From assembly GCF_900117425.1 (NCBI RefSeq), contig NZ_FPEH01000011.1, forward strand, positions 310,001 through 374,000: a stretch of 64,000 nucleotides of DNA, in the 5' to 3' direction. The notes below the pieces were generated by a model, which ran no database searches, had not been told where the DNA came from, and was given only the letters and a program-made list of their open reading frames with translations. Positions 35,716 to 43,089 of this stretch are shown in pieces. This DNA is from Novosphingobium sp. NDB2Meth1 (GTDB lineage: Bacteria > Pseudomonadota > Alphaproteobacteria > Sphingomonadales > Sphingomonadaceae). The position numbers and the translations under genes are program-made. Numbering within the stretch: position 1 is the stretch's first letter; every line of letters begins with the position of its first letter.

Positions 35716-36114
35716 ATGACACTGCCTATTACTTTGCCGATCACTTTGGGCGCGGTGGCGGCGGCCGCACTGATCAACATCTGGCTCTCGATCCGCTGCG
35801 GTCAGGCTCGCACGTCCGAGAAGGTCTCGGTCGGCGACGGCGGCAACGACAAGGTGATCCGCAGGATGCGGGCGCATGCCAACTTCAATGAAAACGCTCC
35901 GATCGTGCTGGTCCTGATCGCCGCGCTGGAATTTGCGCATCCCGGCAGCACCGCGCTGGCGGCAGTGGCCGGCGTGTTCATGGCGGGCCGCGTGGCGCAC
36001 GGCATCGGCATGGACGGCGGCAGCTTCGGCATCGGCCGCATGATCGGCACGCTGATCACGCTCGTCACCCAGCTTGGCCTCGCCATCTGGGCGATCATGA
36101 GCGCGATGGCGTAA
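35716..36114 (+). CDS. MAPEG family membrane protein
   Basis: A 132-residue protein with four hydrophobic helices and the MAPEG signature region RRMRAHANFNENAPIVLVLIAALE. MAPEG proteins (membrane-associated, eicosanoid and glutathione metabolism) are trimeric inner-membrane proteins; bacterial members may use glutathione but often have unknown substrates. The ATG at 35716 follows a short leader. It is convergent with the MBL-fold gene, 6 bases apart. Confidence 0.85.
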   Translation: MTLPITLPITLGAVAAAALINIWLSIRCGQARTSEKVSVGDGGNDKVIRRMRAHANFNENAPIVLVLIAALEFAHPGSTALAAVAGVFMAGRVAHGIGMDGGSFGIGRMIGTLITLVTQLGLAIWAIMSAMA

Positions 36115-36120
36115 CGATCC

Positions 36121-36807
36121 TCACTGCATCAGATTGTAATCGCTGACGAAGCTGTTGGTCTGACGTTCCCGGCCGAAGGTGCTGTTCGGCCCATGGCCGG
36201 GAACGAACATGATGTCGTTGCCGAGCGGCCAAAGCTTCTCGGTAATGGATGCAATCAATTCGGCGTGGTTGCCCATCGGGAAATCGGTGCGCCCGATAGA
36301 GCCCTGGAAGATCACATCGCCGACCACCGCAAAGCGCGACGGCTTGTGGACAAAGACGACATGTCCGGGGGTGTGGCCGGGGCAGTGGATCACGTCGAGT
36401 TCGACTTCGCCGACGGTTACCGTGTCGCCGTCGGTGAGCCAGCGGTCGGGTTCGAAGACTTCGCCGCGGATGCCCCAGCGCTTGCCGTCTTCATCGAGGC
36501 GCGAAATCCAGAAGCGGTCTGCCTCGTGCGGGCCTTCGATCGGCACGCCGAGTTCCTTGGCGAGCACGCCGGTGATCCCGCAGTGGTCGATATGGCCGTG
36601 GGTGACGAGCAGCTTCTCGATGGTGACGCCCGACTTTGCGATCGCCGCGCGCAGGCGCTCGATATCGCCGCCGGCGTCGATGAAGGCGCCACGCATGGTC
36701 CTGGTGCACCAGATCAGCGTGCAGTTCTGCTGCAGCGGGGTGACTGGGATGATGGCGGCCCTAAGAGACTGGGGGGCGAGCGGCTGTTGGGGCGCGGTTT
36801 CGGTCAT
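36121..36807 (-). CDS. MBL-fold metallohydrolase, glyoxalase II-like
   Basis: A 228-residue metallo-beta-lactamase-fold hydrolase. The zinc-binding THGHIDHCG (HxHxDH) and the later CPGHTPGH, VGDVIFQGSIGRTDFP and VPGHGPNST supply the remaining ligands. The compact length and GSIGRTDFP motif match the short glyoxalase II/GloC group that cleaves S-D-lactoylglutathione. The substrate is inferred only from family resemblance. Confidence 0.88.
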   Translation of the reverse strand: MTETAPQQPLAPQSLRAAIIPVTPLQQNCTLIWCTRTMRGAFIDAGGDIERLRAAIAKSGVTIEKLLVTHGHIDHCGITGVLAKELGVPIEGPHEADRFWISRLDEDGKRWGIRGEVFEPDRWLTDGDTVTVGEVELDVIHCPGHTPGHVVFVHKPSRFAVVGDVIFQGSIGRTDFPMGNHAELIASITEKLWPLGNDIMFVPGHGPNSTFGRERQTNSFVSDYNLMQ

Positions 36808-36872
36808 GATGTTCTAGGTGGCGCGTGGAGGCGTGCAAGGCAACCCCTCCGTCACGCGCTTCGCGCGCGCCA

Positions 36873-36919
36873 CCTCCCCATTTGTGCCCTTCGACAAGCT
36901 CAGGGCAAAAATGGGGAGG
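36873..36919. repeat. REP-like hairpin, 17-bp arms
   Basis: Arms 36873-36889 and 36903-36919 (CCTCCCCATTTGTGCCC and its inverse with one mismatch) enclose a 13-base loop TTCGACAAGCTCA. It is located between the divergent starts of the metallohydrolase (36807) and the end of the repressor gene (36998). The loop core repeats the motif at 26661 and near 38.4 kb, so these are dispersed members of one repeat family. Confidence 0.8.
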
Positions 36920-36997
36920 ACCATTTTGATCCTCTCCATTTTCACGAAGTGCAAATCGGGAGGCGACCTGCCGCAGGCAGATCGAGGGGTAAAAATC

Positions 36998-37705
36998 CTA
37001 GACGCGCCCGCCTTTCCAGACGACACGGCCAATAATGGCGACTTCGGCGCGGGGTCGCTCCATGCGCGGGTAGGCAGGGTTGTCGCTGATCACGAGGAGT
37101 GTGCCGGCGGAACCTGGTTCGAGCCGCTTGACCAGCAGCACATCATCGAGCCGGATCACGTGAAGGCCGCTGCGCAAGGGGCGCGGCGAGCGGTCGACAA
37201 GGATCTCGTCGCCATCGCGCAGGGTCGGTTCCATCGAATCGCCCTCGACCTCGATCACGCTGAGCATGGCGGGTTCGAGCCCCTGCTGGCGGAGCCAGCG
37301 GCCGGAGAAGCGCAGGCGGTCGGTCGGCGCGGAATCCTGCGCCAAGGTGCCGGGTCCGGCGGAGGCGCCAAGCGGAAGACGCGGAATATCGGCCCAATCG
37401 GCGGCGCGGGCGGGCGTCCCTGCCCCAACGGTCAAGATCGTATCGCGCGGGGGGGCGCCGAGTTCGGCTTCGTCCACCCCGAAGAATTCGGCGAGCGTGC
37501 GGCGGTCGTTCTCCTCCAGCTTGCGGGGACTGCCCTTGCGCACGAATTGCTGGAGATAGGCGGCATTGCGCCCGAGCAGGCCTGACAGCGCGGAAAGGCT
37601 GACCCCTCGTTCCGCCGCCAGCGCGACGAGCCGCGCGCGGGTGGGATCGAGCGCCGAGTCCATAGGTTGTTCACCGTATTGTTGCGTCTCGAATCGGGAA
37701 TTCAT
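36998..37705 (-). CDS. S24/LexA-like peptidase, transcriptional repressor
   Basis: A 235-residue protein with a helix-turn-helix-like N-terminal half (LVALAAERGVSLSALSGLLGRNAAYLQQFV) and a C-terminal S24 self-cleavage domain: catalytic Ser in VEGDSMEPTLRDGDEILVDR, Lys in LLVKRLEPG. Such proteins repress genes until RecA-promoted cleavage. The ATG at 37705 has GGAGC about 7 bases upstream; an ATG at 37663 lacks one but would fit many homologues. A palindrome at 37732-37749 covers its predicted promoter. It is divergent from two small overlapping genes. LexA itself is unlikely, since the DNA-binding half does not match LexA. Confidence 0.83.
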   Translation of the reverse strand: MNSRFETQQYGEQPMDSALDPTRARLVALAAERGVSLSALSGLLGRNAAYLQQFVRKGSPRKLEENDRRTLAEFFGVDEAELGAPPRDTILTVGAGTPARAADWADIPRLPLGASAGPGTLAQDSAPTDRLRFSGRWLRQQGLEPAMLSVIEVEGDSMEPTLRDGDEILVDRSPRPLRSGLHVIRLDDVLLVKRLEPGSAGTLLVISDNPAYPRMERPRAEVAIIGRVVWKGGRV

Positions 37706-37731
37706 GGCCTTGCTCCATATTCGAAGGATTT

Positions 37732-37760
37732 TTCCTAGACCTGTAGGAATAATCCGTCAA
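37732..37760 (-). promoter_or_regulatory. predicted autoregulated promoter of the S24 repressor
   Basis: On the minus strand, TTGACG (37760-37755) and TAGGAA (37737-37732) are separated by exactly 17 bases, an acceptable sigma-70-type promoter. The -10 hexamer is one arm of a perfect palindrome TTCCTA-gacctg-TAGGAA (37732-37749). A repressor bound there would block polymerase. The palindrome is also upstream of the divergent gene at 37821. The -10 match to TATAAT is moderate. Confidence 0.5.
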
Positions 37761-37820
37761 CACAAGAAAAATCTTATAACGACTCACCCCGCCATAATTT
37801 TTACCTTCGGAGGTCAGGCC

Positions 37821-38009
37821 ATGCTGATACGCAAGATCGAGCGGTTCCTTTCGCAACACGCCATGCCGCGCACGAAGTTCGGCCGCCTTGCCGCGCATGA
37901 TCCGCGCCTCGTCGACGATCTGCGCAATGGCCGCGAACCCCGTCCCGCAACGCAAGCACGCGTGGAACATTTCATGAACACATACCGGAGCGCCAGCCAT
38001 GTGGCTTGA
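37821..38009 (+). CDS. small HTH-like conserved protein
   Basis: A 62-residue protein with an excellent ribosome-binding site (GGAGGT at 37809, spacing 6). It contains MLIRKIERFLSQHAMPRTKFGRLAAHDPRLVDDLRNGREP, with a helical pattern like a degenerate XRE helix-turn-helix in which the second helix sits in RLVDDLRNGREP. I recall similar small proteins in sphingomonads but know no function. It is divergent from the S24 repressor and overlaps the next gene, so it is probably under that repressor's control. Confidence 0.78.
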   Translation: MLIRKIERFLSQHAMPRTKFGRLAAHDPRLVDDLRNGREPRPATQARVEHFMNTYRSASHVA

Positions 38010-38391
38010 TCTTTTTCTCCCCGCCTCCACCATCGAGCGCAAATCGGAAGCCGCTGGCACGCCTCATCCGCGCGTGCGGATCAGCCCCGGAGAGCGGCTG
38101 CTGCGCGCGGTGGTGGCGCTGGCCGGCCCGCACGCGGAGCTGATGCAGCACAGCGAGGCCCCCTGGGCGAGCGTGACTTTTGCCGGGACGCGCCACACCA
38201 TCGTGCTGCACTTTCAGGGCTGGGAAGCCTGCGATGCCGCCGAGGAGCTGATGGCGGCGCTGCCCGAGCACGAGTTCACGATTCCCCGCACGCTGGTGGC
38301 CGATGCGGCGGTGGTGCGGCTGGAGCAGAGCCTGCTGCCGGAGCCCGAGATGACGATGGAACTGGCGCTGCTGCTGCTGGATGATGCGTGA
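37999..38391 (+). CDS. conserved protein of unknown function
   Basis: A 130-residue soluble protein overlapping the small gene before it by 11 bases, with GGAG about 8 bases upstream inside that gene; the two are likely translationally coupled. Features are RVRISPGERLLRAVVALAGP, FAGTRHTIVLHFQGWEACDAAEELM and an acidic end LLLLDDA. I do not recognise the family. It may belong to the same stress- or repressor-controlled pair as its upstream partner. Confidence 0.75.
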   Translation: MWLDLFLPASTIERKSEAAGTPHPRVRISPGERLLRAVVALAGPHAELMQHSEAPWASVTFAGTRHTIVLHFQGWEACDAAEELMAALPEHEFTIPRTLVADAAVVRLEQSLLPEPEMTMELALLLLDDA

Positions 38392-38413
38392 GGGCCGTCA
38401 ATCCTTCCACATG

Positions 38414-38491
38414 CCCGCTCACCCTGAGCCTGTCGAAGGGTGCCGGCGCGAGGTTTGCGGTTGGTGCTTCGACAAGCTCAGCACGAGCGGG
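38414..38491. repeat. paired REP-like units in inverted orientation
   Basis: Unit 38414-38442 has the core CCTGAGCCTGTCGAAGG and unit 38464-38491 has CTTCGACAAGCTCAG with GAGCGGG outside it; the second is largely the inverse complement of the first (about 21 of 28 positions). They occupy the gap between the stops of the convergent small gene (38391) and the multiheme gene (38527), so a bidirectional terminator role is possible. Confidence 0.7.
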
Positions 38492-38526
38492 TTTGGGGAA
38501 TTGAAGGGGATTCGCCTTCCGCCCCC

Positions 38527-41500
38527 TCAGGGCCGCGCCGCCATCAGTTGCGGCGCGGTCCTGGCGCCCACCCATAGCGACATGTCCACCGCGTTGCTCA
38601 CCTTGAACGGCTGGCCCGCCTTGTTGAGGAACAGTTCCTCCATTTCCTGCCGGTTGAACGGGCGCGAGCCGAGGCGGCCGAAGATCGCGATCTGGCCGCC
38701 GGTCTCGTCCACCCCGCGATCACGGTCGAGGCCCTTGGAGAGCGCAAGTGCCGGGCTTGGCGTGTGCGCCCAGGCGATGAGTTCGGGCTTGGGTTCGGGC
38801 GAGAAGCCGTAGAAATTGGGCTGGCTGGCGGGCGAGGTCAGCTGGAGCACTTTCACCCCGTTTATGCCGTCCGCCACGTAGGCGAACAGCGAGGCGTTGG
38901 TGGAGGCGACGATGACGTCTTCCGCATCGGTCAGTTGCCCGCCCGCGGTGAAGGCCTGATAGATCGACGGGCGTGTCGGCGCGGTGATGTCGACGATGAC
39001 AAGGCCCTGCTTCTTGGCCGCGACATAGGCGTAAGTGCGGGCGAGATAGACGCGGCGCGCGTCTTCAAACGGAACGGTGGCGGAAGGCACTGGCTGGGGC
39101 TTGGCGAGGCTGGTCACGTCCATCAGTTCGAGGCCGTTCGCGGTCGTCACCCAGAGGTAGCGGAACTGCACGGCGGTGGCACGCGGATCGCGCAAGGGCA
39201 CGACCGAGGTGATCTTCGGATCGAGACAGGTCTCGCCGCCCTTCTTGTCCGACACCTCGCAGGGCGCGGCAGGCGACCACGGCTTGGTCAGGTGCACCGT
39301 CACCAGCGCCTTGTCGGTGACGATATAGGCATAGTCCCCGGCAAGCGTGATATGCCGCGCGCCCTTCAGCACGCCGTCCGGATTGAAGGTGAGCGCGCGG
39401 TGGAAGAAGTTGTTGCGGAACTCGCCATCGGCCAGCGTATCAACATTGACCGCGATCAGGCCCTCCACCGCATCGGTGATGAAGGCGTAGTGATAGATCG
39501 GCGAGAACGGCTGCTCCTGATTGGCCTCGCGCATGTCGGGCGTGTTGCGGGTGGGCGCGATCGACTGGTTGGTCGGCAGCGCCATGCAGGTCGCGTTGGT
39601 CGTATCGATGTGCGTGTTGTGGCCGAGCGGCGAGAACGGCGCGGTCACGATGCGCTCGGAGAAGCCCTTGTCGCCGATGGCAGCGATATCATAGGCGCGG
39701 AAGCCGCCCTTCCCTTCGGCGACGTACATGTATTCGCCGCGCATCTGCAGGCAGCGCACCGCGTCCGAGGTGCCCTTCGTGATGTTGGTGAATTCCTCGC
39801 GGCCGGTGGTCTCGCCCGCCAGCTTCTTGTCGAAGATCGCCCCGCGGGTCCAGTTCTTGAGCTCGCGGCCGTTCTTCTCGACGTGCTGTCTGTAGAAATC
39901 GGGGTAGGCATAGCGGTGGAGATAGCTGCCGATGACCGCCTGCGGCTCGTCCCACTCGGTGACGCGCACCGCCTCGAACCCGCCATCGAGCCCGAACCAC
40001 GCGTTCATGCCGACGAAGTTGACGTAGTTCGTGCCGAGCAGGAGCAGCTGCGCCATGATCGCGTTGTTGTCGTCATCCTTGCTGAGGTGGCAATCGGTGC
40101 ACTGCTTGGTTTCCTTGGTGCGCACGGTGTGCGGGAAGTGCGGTGCAAAAGCCTGCGAGGAATAGCCCGCCGAGGAGATCGGCGGCTGCTGCACATAGAT
40201 CCGCTCGCGGTTGATGTTGGTCGAGGAGAGGATCAGCGCGGAGGTCGAGCGGATGGGCGCGGTGATGGCCTTGCCGCTTATCGGATTGCCTGACGCATCG
40301 AACCGCACCGGATCGGAGCCCGACGACTTGTTACGCTGGTGCTTGCCGAGCTGGAACATGTCGTCGCGCGCGACCTGCGGGTTATAGGTCGCGTAGTTGC
40401 GGGTGTAGTCTTCCTCGTACTTGTGCGTGGCGGACTTCCAGTTGGCCTCGATGGGGAGGTGGCAGCCCGCGCACGACGTGGTCCACGACAAGTGGCAGGT
40501 GAAGCAGGCCATGTCGTCGTCGCCATGCGCACGCTCGGCGCGTGGCACGCCGAGGCCGAAGCGGAACATCCCGTCCTCCGCGCCCGACTTCGCCATGAGC
40601 TTGGCGCGCGCGGCCTTGGGATTGAACACCGGCTTGCCTGAGGGCTCGGTCACGCCCTGATACTGGGGATCGACCGATTCCTTCACGAGGCTGACGCGCC
40701 ACCACAGCTTGGGATCGATGATCGAGCGCTGGATCAGGACGCGGCGGCCGTTTTCCATGCTCCATTCGAAGCGGCGCTGGCCATCGGCATTGCGCAACAG
40801 CGCGAGGTTCTCGCCCTTCTCCGGCGCGGCGAGGTTCGAGGTCATCAGCGTGGGGAAGGCATCGGGCGTGCCGTGGCAATCCTTGCAGCCGATCGAGACG
40901 GCATTGGCGACTTCGCCATAGATCAGCCCGTTGCCGTGGCTGTCCTGCGCGAAGTGGCAATCGGCACACTGCATGCCGAGCTGCGCGTGGATGTCCATCA
41001 TGTGGACCGACTTGCCGGGATTGTCCGGCCCGACATCGACGAACTTGCCTTCGCCGTTCTTGCGCCACTTCTCGGGATCATCGGGCGAGACGATGTGCGC
41101 TTTGTCGGTGCCGTAGCTCGACATGTCGCCATCATCATCGAGCAGGTTGCCGCGCCGGTCGCGCTTGAGGATCGCGCGGAAGTTCCAGCCGTGGCCGTGG
41201 TAGTCGGCGAACTGGGTGTCCTTGTTGTCCTTGTTGAGATCGTAGACGTTGCGCAGGAATTCCACATCGCGCCAAAGGCCGTGCGTGCTCGCGCCCTCGG
41301 GGTTGCGATCGAGCACCTCGCGCTGCTCGGCCATGTTGGGGTGGAACTGCTTCTTGAACGCCTTTTCCCAGTCCGCATCGGTCACGCCGGGGGGCTTGGG
41401 CGCAGTGTTTTCCGGCCCGGGCCACATGCGCGGCGCATCGGACTCATAGTCCCACATCGTGTAGCCGAGGAACGAGTTCAGGAAGATGTTGGGCTGGTGC

Positions 41501-43089
41501 ATGTGGCAGTTCATGCACTGCGCGGTGGGGATCGCGCGGGTGAAGGCGTGGACGAGCGGGTGGCCGCGTTCGCGGTCCTCCATGGCGACCGGACCGGCGG
41601 CGTGGCCCCCATTGGCATGACCAGCGTGGTCAAGGCCGGCAACGGCATGGGCCTGGGCCTGGCTCATGCGGTGCTCGTCCATCGTGCCGTGCGGCGCGGC
41701 GCCTTGTGCGGGCGAATAGACCAGCTGCTCGGCGCTGGCGATAGCACGGGCGCAATCGCCTTCGCGGTCGGACGATTCCTCGGGGTCGGTCGCATCGCCG
41801 CCCATGTATTTGCCGTGGCCGCCCAGCACGGTGCCGCGCACGCGGTCATGATGCTCGGCATTGGCTGCGTTGTAGGAGCCATAGCCGCCGCTGCGGTGTT
41901 CGCCTTCGCGCAGGGAGTTGATCGTCGGGTCCGCCGTGATCGTCTGCCCGTCGCGCCCGCATTTGGCGTAGTTCAGGCTGTGGCGCGGCTCGCGGTCGTT
42001 GGCGTAGATCACGTGGCACGAAGCGCAGCCCGAGGAGCGGTAGTCGCCCGGCTGGTCGTTGGTGCCCATCTGGAACAGGAACGGATCGTTGAGGCGCGTC
42101 TTGTGGATGTTGAGCACCGGGATCGCGACGCGCAGGCCGGTGGCGGGGCCGCGGTTGGACTGCTTGAGATCGGGACGGCCCGGCTCCTCCAGCCGCTGGA
42201 TCGAGCCGGTCGAGTTGGGCAGGCCGATTTCCGGGAATTGCGGGTTGATCGTGCGGCCGCCATCCTCGAATACGCGGAAGATGTCGCCCGGCGGGATCGT
42301 GTGCCACTTGGGCAGCGGATAGAGGATCGGCAGTGCGCCGCGCGCTTTCTCCGCCGGTGTCACCGTGCCCCACATCGGCTTGCCATCGGCGCCGATCTGC
42401 TTCGAGGCCGACTTGAGCAGCGCCGGTTCGCCTTGCCGCGTGAAGCTCTCGCCGAACAGGTAGTTCTTGAAGGGCACGATGCCGTTGTTGTAGGCGGCCC
42501 CGCCCCACAGCATCGCGCCCGTCGCCATCAGCGAGCGCTCCGAGGCTTCGATGATCGACATGTGGCAGGCGCCGCAGGAATCGCGCGCGACGCGGTAGTC
42601 CGAGGGGTTCACGAAGCGGATGAATTCGGGGCTTTCCTTGGCGAGCAGCGCGTAGGAGCGCTTGGGATTGGCCGAGCTGGGCCAGCTCCACGCGACCGGA
42701 TATTTCGGCAGGACATGCGCGTCCTTCATCGCCGCGACATAGTCCATCGAGCCCTTCGGCCAGCGGTGGTCTGCCATGATGCGGGTGTTGCCGCCGTGGC
42801 AATCGGCGCAGGAGAGCACGACCGCCGGGCTCGCGTGCATCGTGCGGTGGTCGCTCCTGGTGTGGCAGCTGACGCAGCCTGCATTCTGCTTGTCGACGTA
42901 GGCCCATTGCTCGGCCGCCGTGTCGCCCGGCTGGCCGCGCGGCGCGGGCGGAGCGCGGGTGTAGGTGATCTTTTGTGCCACTTCCTCGCCCGAAGCCCAG
43001 AGCGCGGTCGGCACGCCCAGCGCGCCGATGAGCAGCGCCAGCCAGATCAGGAGGGTCTTGCGCCTCGCGGAATGCATCGTCTTGCCCAT
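38527..43089 (-). CDS. decaheme cytochrome fused to LVIVD-type beta-propeller
   Basis: A 1520-residue protein with an N-terminal membrane/signal segment (LLIWLALLIGALGVPTALWA). Ten CXXCH heme-binding motifs start at about residues 72, 94, 172, 355, 525, 708, 735, 862, 873 and 997 (CVSCH, CADCH, CGACH, CASCH, CMNCH, CADCH, CKDCH, CFTCH, CAGCH, CTDCH). A His-rich run lies at about 470-498. From about 1090 the sequence repeats segments such as GLVIVDITAP, LELMDVTSLA and GFRAYDIAAIG, the LVIVD-repeat type of propeller. Hemes are too spread to form a simple MtrA-like wire. It is the last gene of a four-gene operon. The function is inferred as extracytoplasmic electron transfer or an unknown redox enzyme. 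Confidence 0.87.
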   Translation of the reverse strand: MGKTMHSARRKTLLIWLALLIGALGVPTALWASGEEVAQKITYTRAPPAPRGQPGDTAAEQWAYVDKQNAGCVSCHTRSDHRTMHASPAVVLSCADCHGGNTRIMADHRWPKGSMDYVAAMKDAHVLPKYPVAWSWPSSANPKRSYALLAKESPEFIRFVNPSDYRVARDSCGACHMSIIEASERSLMATGAMLWGGAAYNNGIVPFKNYLFGESFTRQGEPALLKSASKQIGADGKPMWGTVTPAEKARGALPILYPLPKWHTIPPGDIFRVFEDGGRTINPQFPEIGLPNSTGSIQRLEEPGRPDLKQSNRGPATGLRVAIPVLNIHKTRLNDPFLFQMGTNDQPGDYRSSGCASCHVIYANDREPRHSLNYAKCGRDGQTITADPTINSLREGEHRSGGYGSYNAANAEHHDRVRGTVLGGHGKYMGGDATDPEESSDREGDCARAIASAEQLVYSPAQGAAPHGTMDEHRMSQAQAHAVAGLDHAGHANGGHAAGPVAMEDRERGHPLVHAFTRAIPTAQCMNCHMHQPNIFLNSFLGYTMWDYESDAPRMWPGPENTAPKPPGVTDADWEKAFKKQFHPNMAEQREVLDRNPEGASTHGLWRDVEFLRNVYDLNKDNKDTQFADYHGHGWNFRAILKRDRRGNLLDDDGDMSSYGTDKAHIVSPDDPEKWRKNGEGKFVDVGPDNPGKSVHMMDIHAQLGMQCADCHFAQDSHGNGLIYGEVANAVSIGCKDCHGTPDAFPTLMTSNLAAPEKGENLALLRNADGQRRFEWSMENGRRVLIQRSIIDPKLWWRVSLVKESVDPQYQGVTEPSGKPVFNPKAARAKLMAKSGAEDGMFRFGLGVPRAERAHGDDDMACFTCHLSWTTSCAGCHLPIEANWKSATHKYEEDYTRNYATYNPQVARDDMFQLGKHQRNKSSGSDPVRFDASGNPISGKAITAPIRSTSALILSSTNINRERIYVQQPPISSAGYSSQAFAPHFPHTVRTKETKQCTDCHLSKDDDNNAIMAQLLLLGTNYVNFVGMNAWFGLDGGFEAVRVTEWDEPQAVIGSYLHRYAYPDFYRQHVEKNGRELKNWTRGAIFDKKLAGETTGREEFTNITKGTSDAVRCLQMRGEYMYVAEGKGGFRAYDIAAIGDKGFSERIVTAPFSPLGHNTHIDTTNATCMALPTNQSIAPTRNTPDMREANQEQPFSPIYHYAFITDAVEGLIAVNVDTLADGEFRNNFFHRALTFNPDGVLKGARHITLAGDYAYIVTDKALVTVHLTKPWSPAAPCEVSDKKGGETCLDPKITSVVPLRDPRATAVQFRYLWVTTANGLELMDVTSLAKPQPVPSATVPFEDARRVYLARTYAYVAAKKQGLVIVDITAPTRPSIYQAFTAGGQLTDAEDVIVASTNASLFAYVADGINGVKVLQLTSPASQPNFYGFSPEPKPELIAWAHTPSPALALSKGLDRDRGVDETGGQIAIFGRLGSRPFNRQEMEELFLNKAGQPFKVSNAVDMSLWVGARTAPQLMAARP

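Noticed and set aside
38764..40293. Long plus-strand frames opposite the multiheme genes (also 40873-43125)
   Set aside because: Composition of antisense shadows; no signal peptides or ribosome-binding sites that fit.
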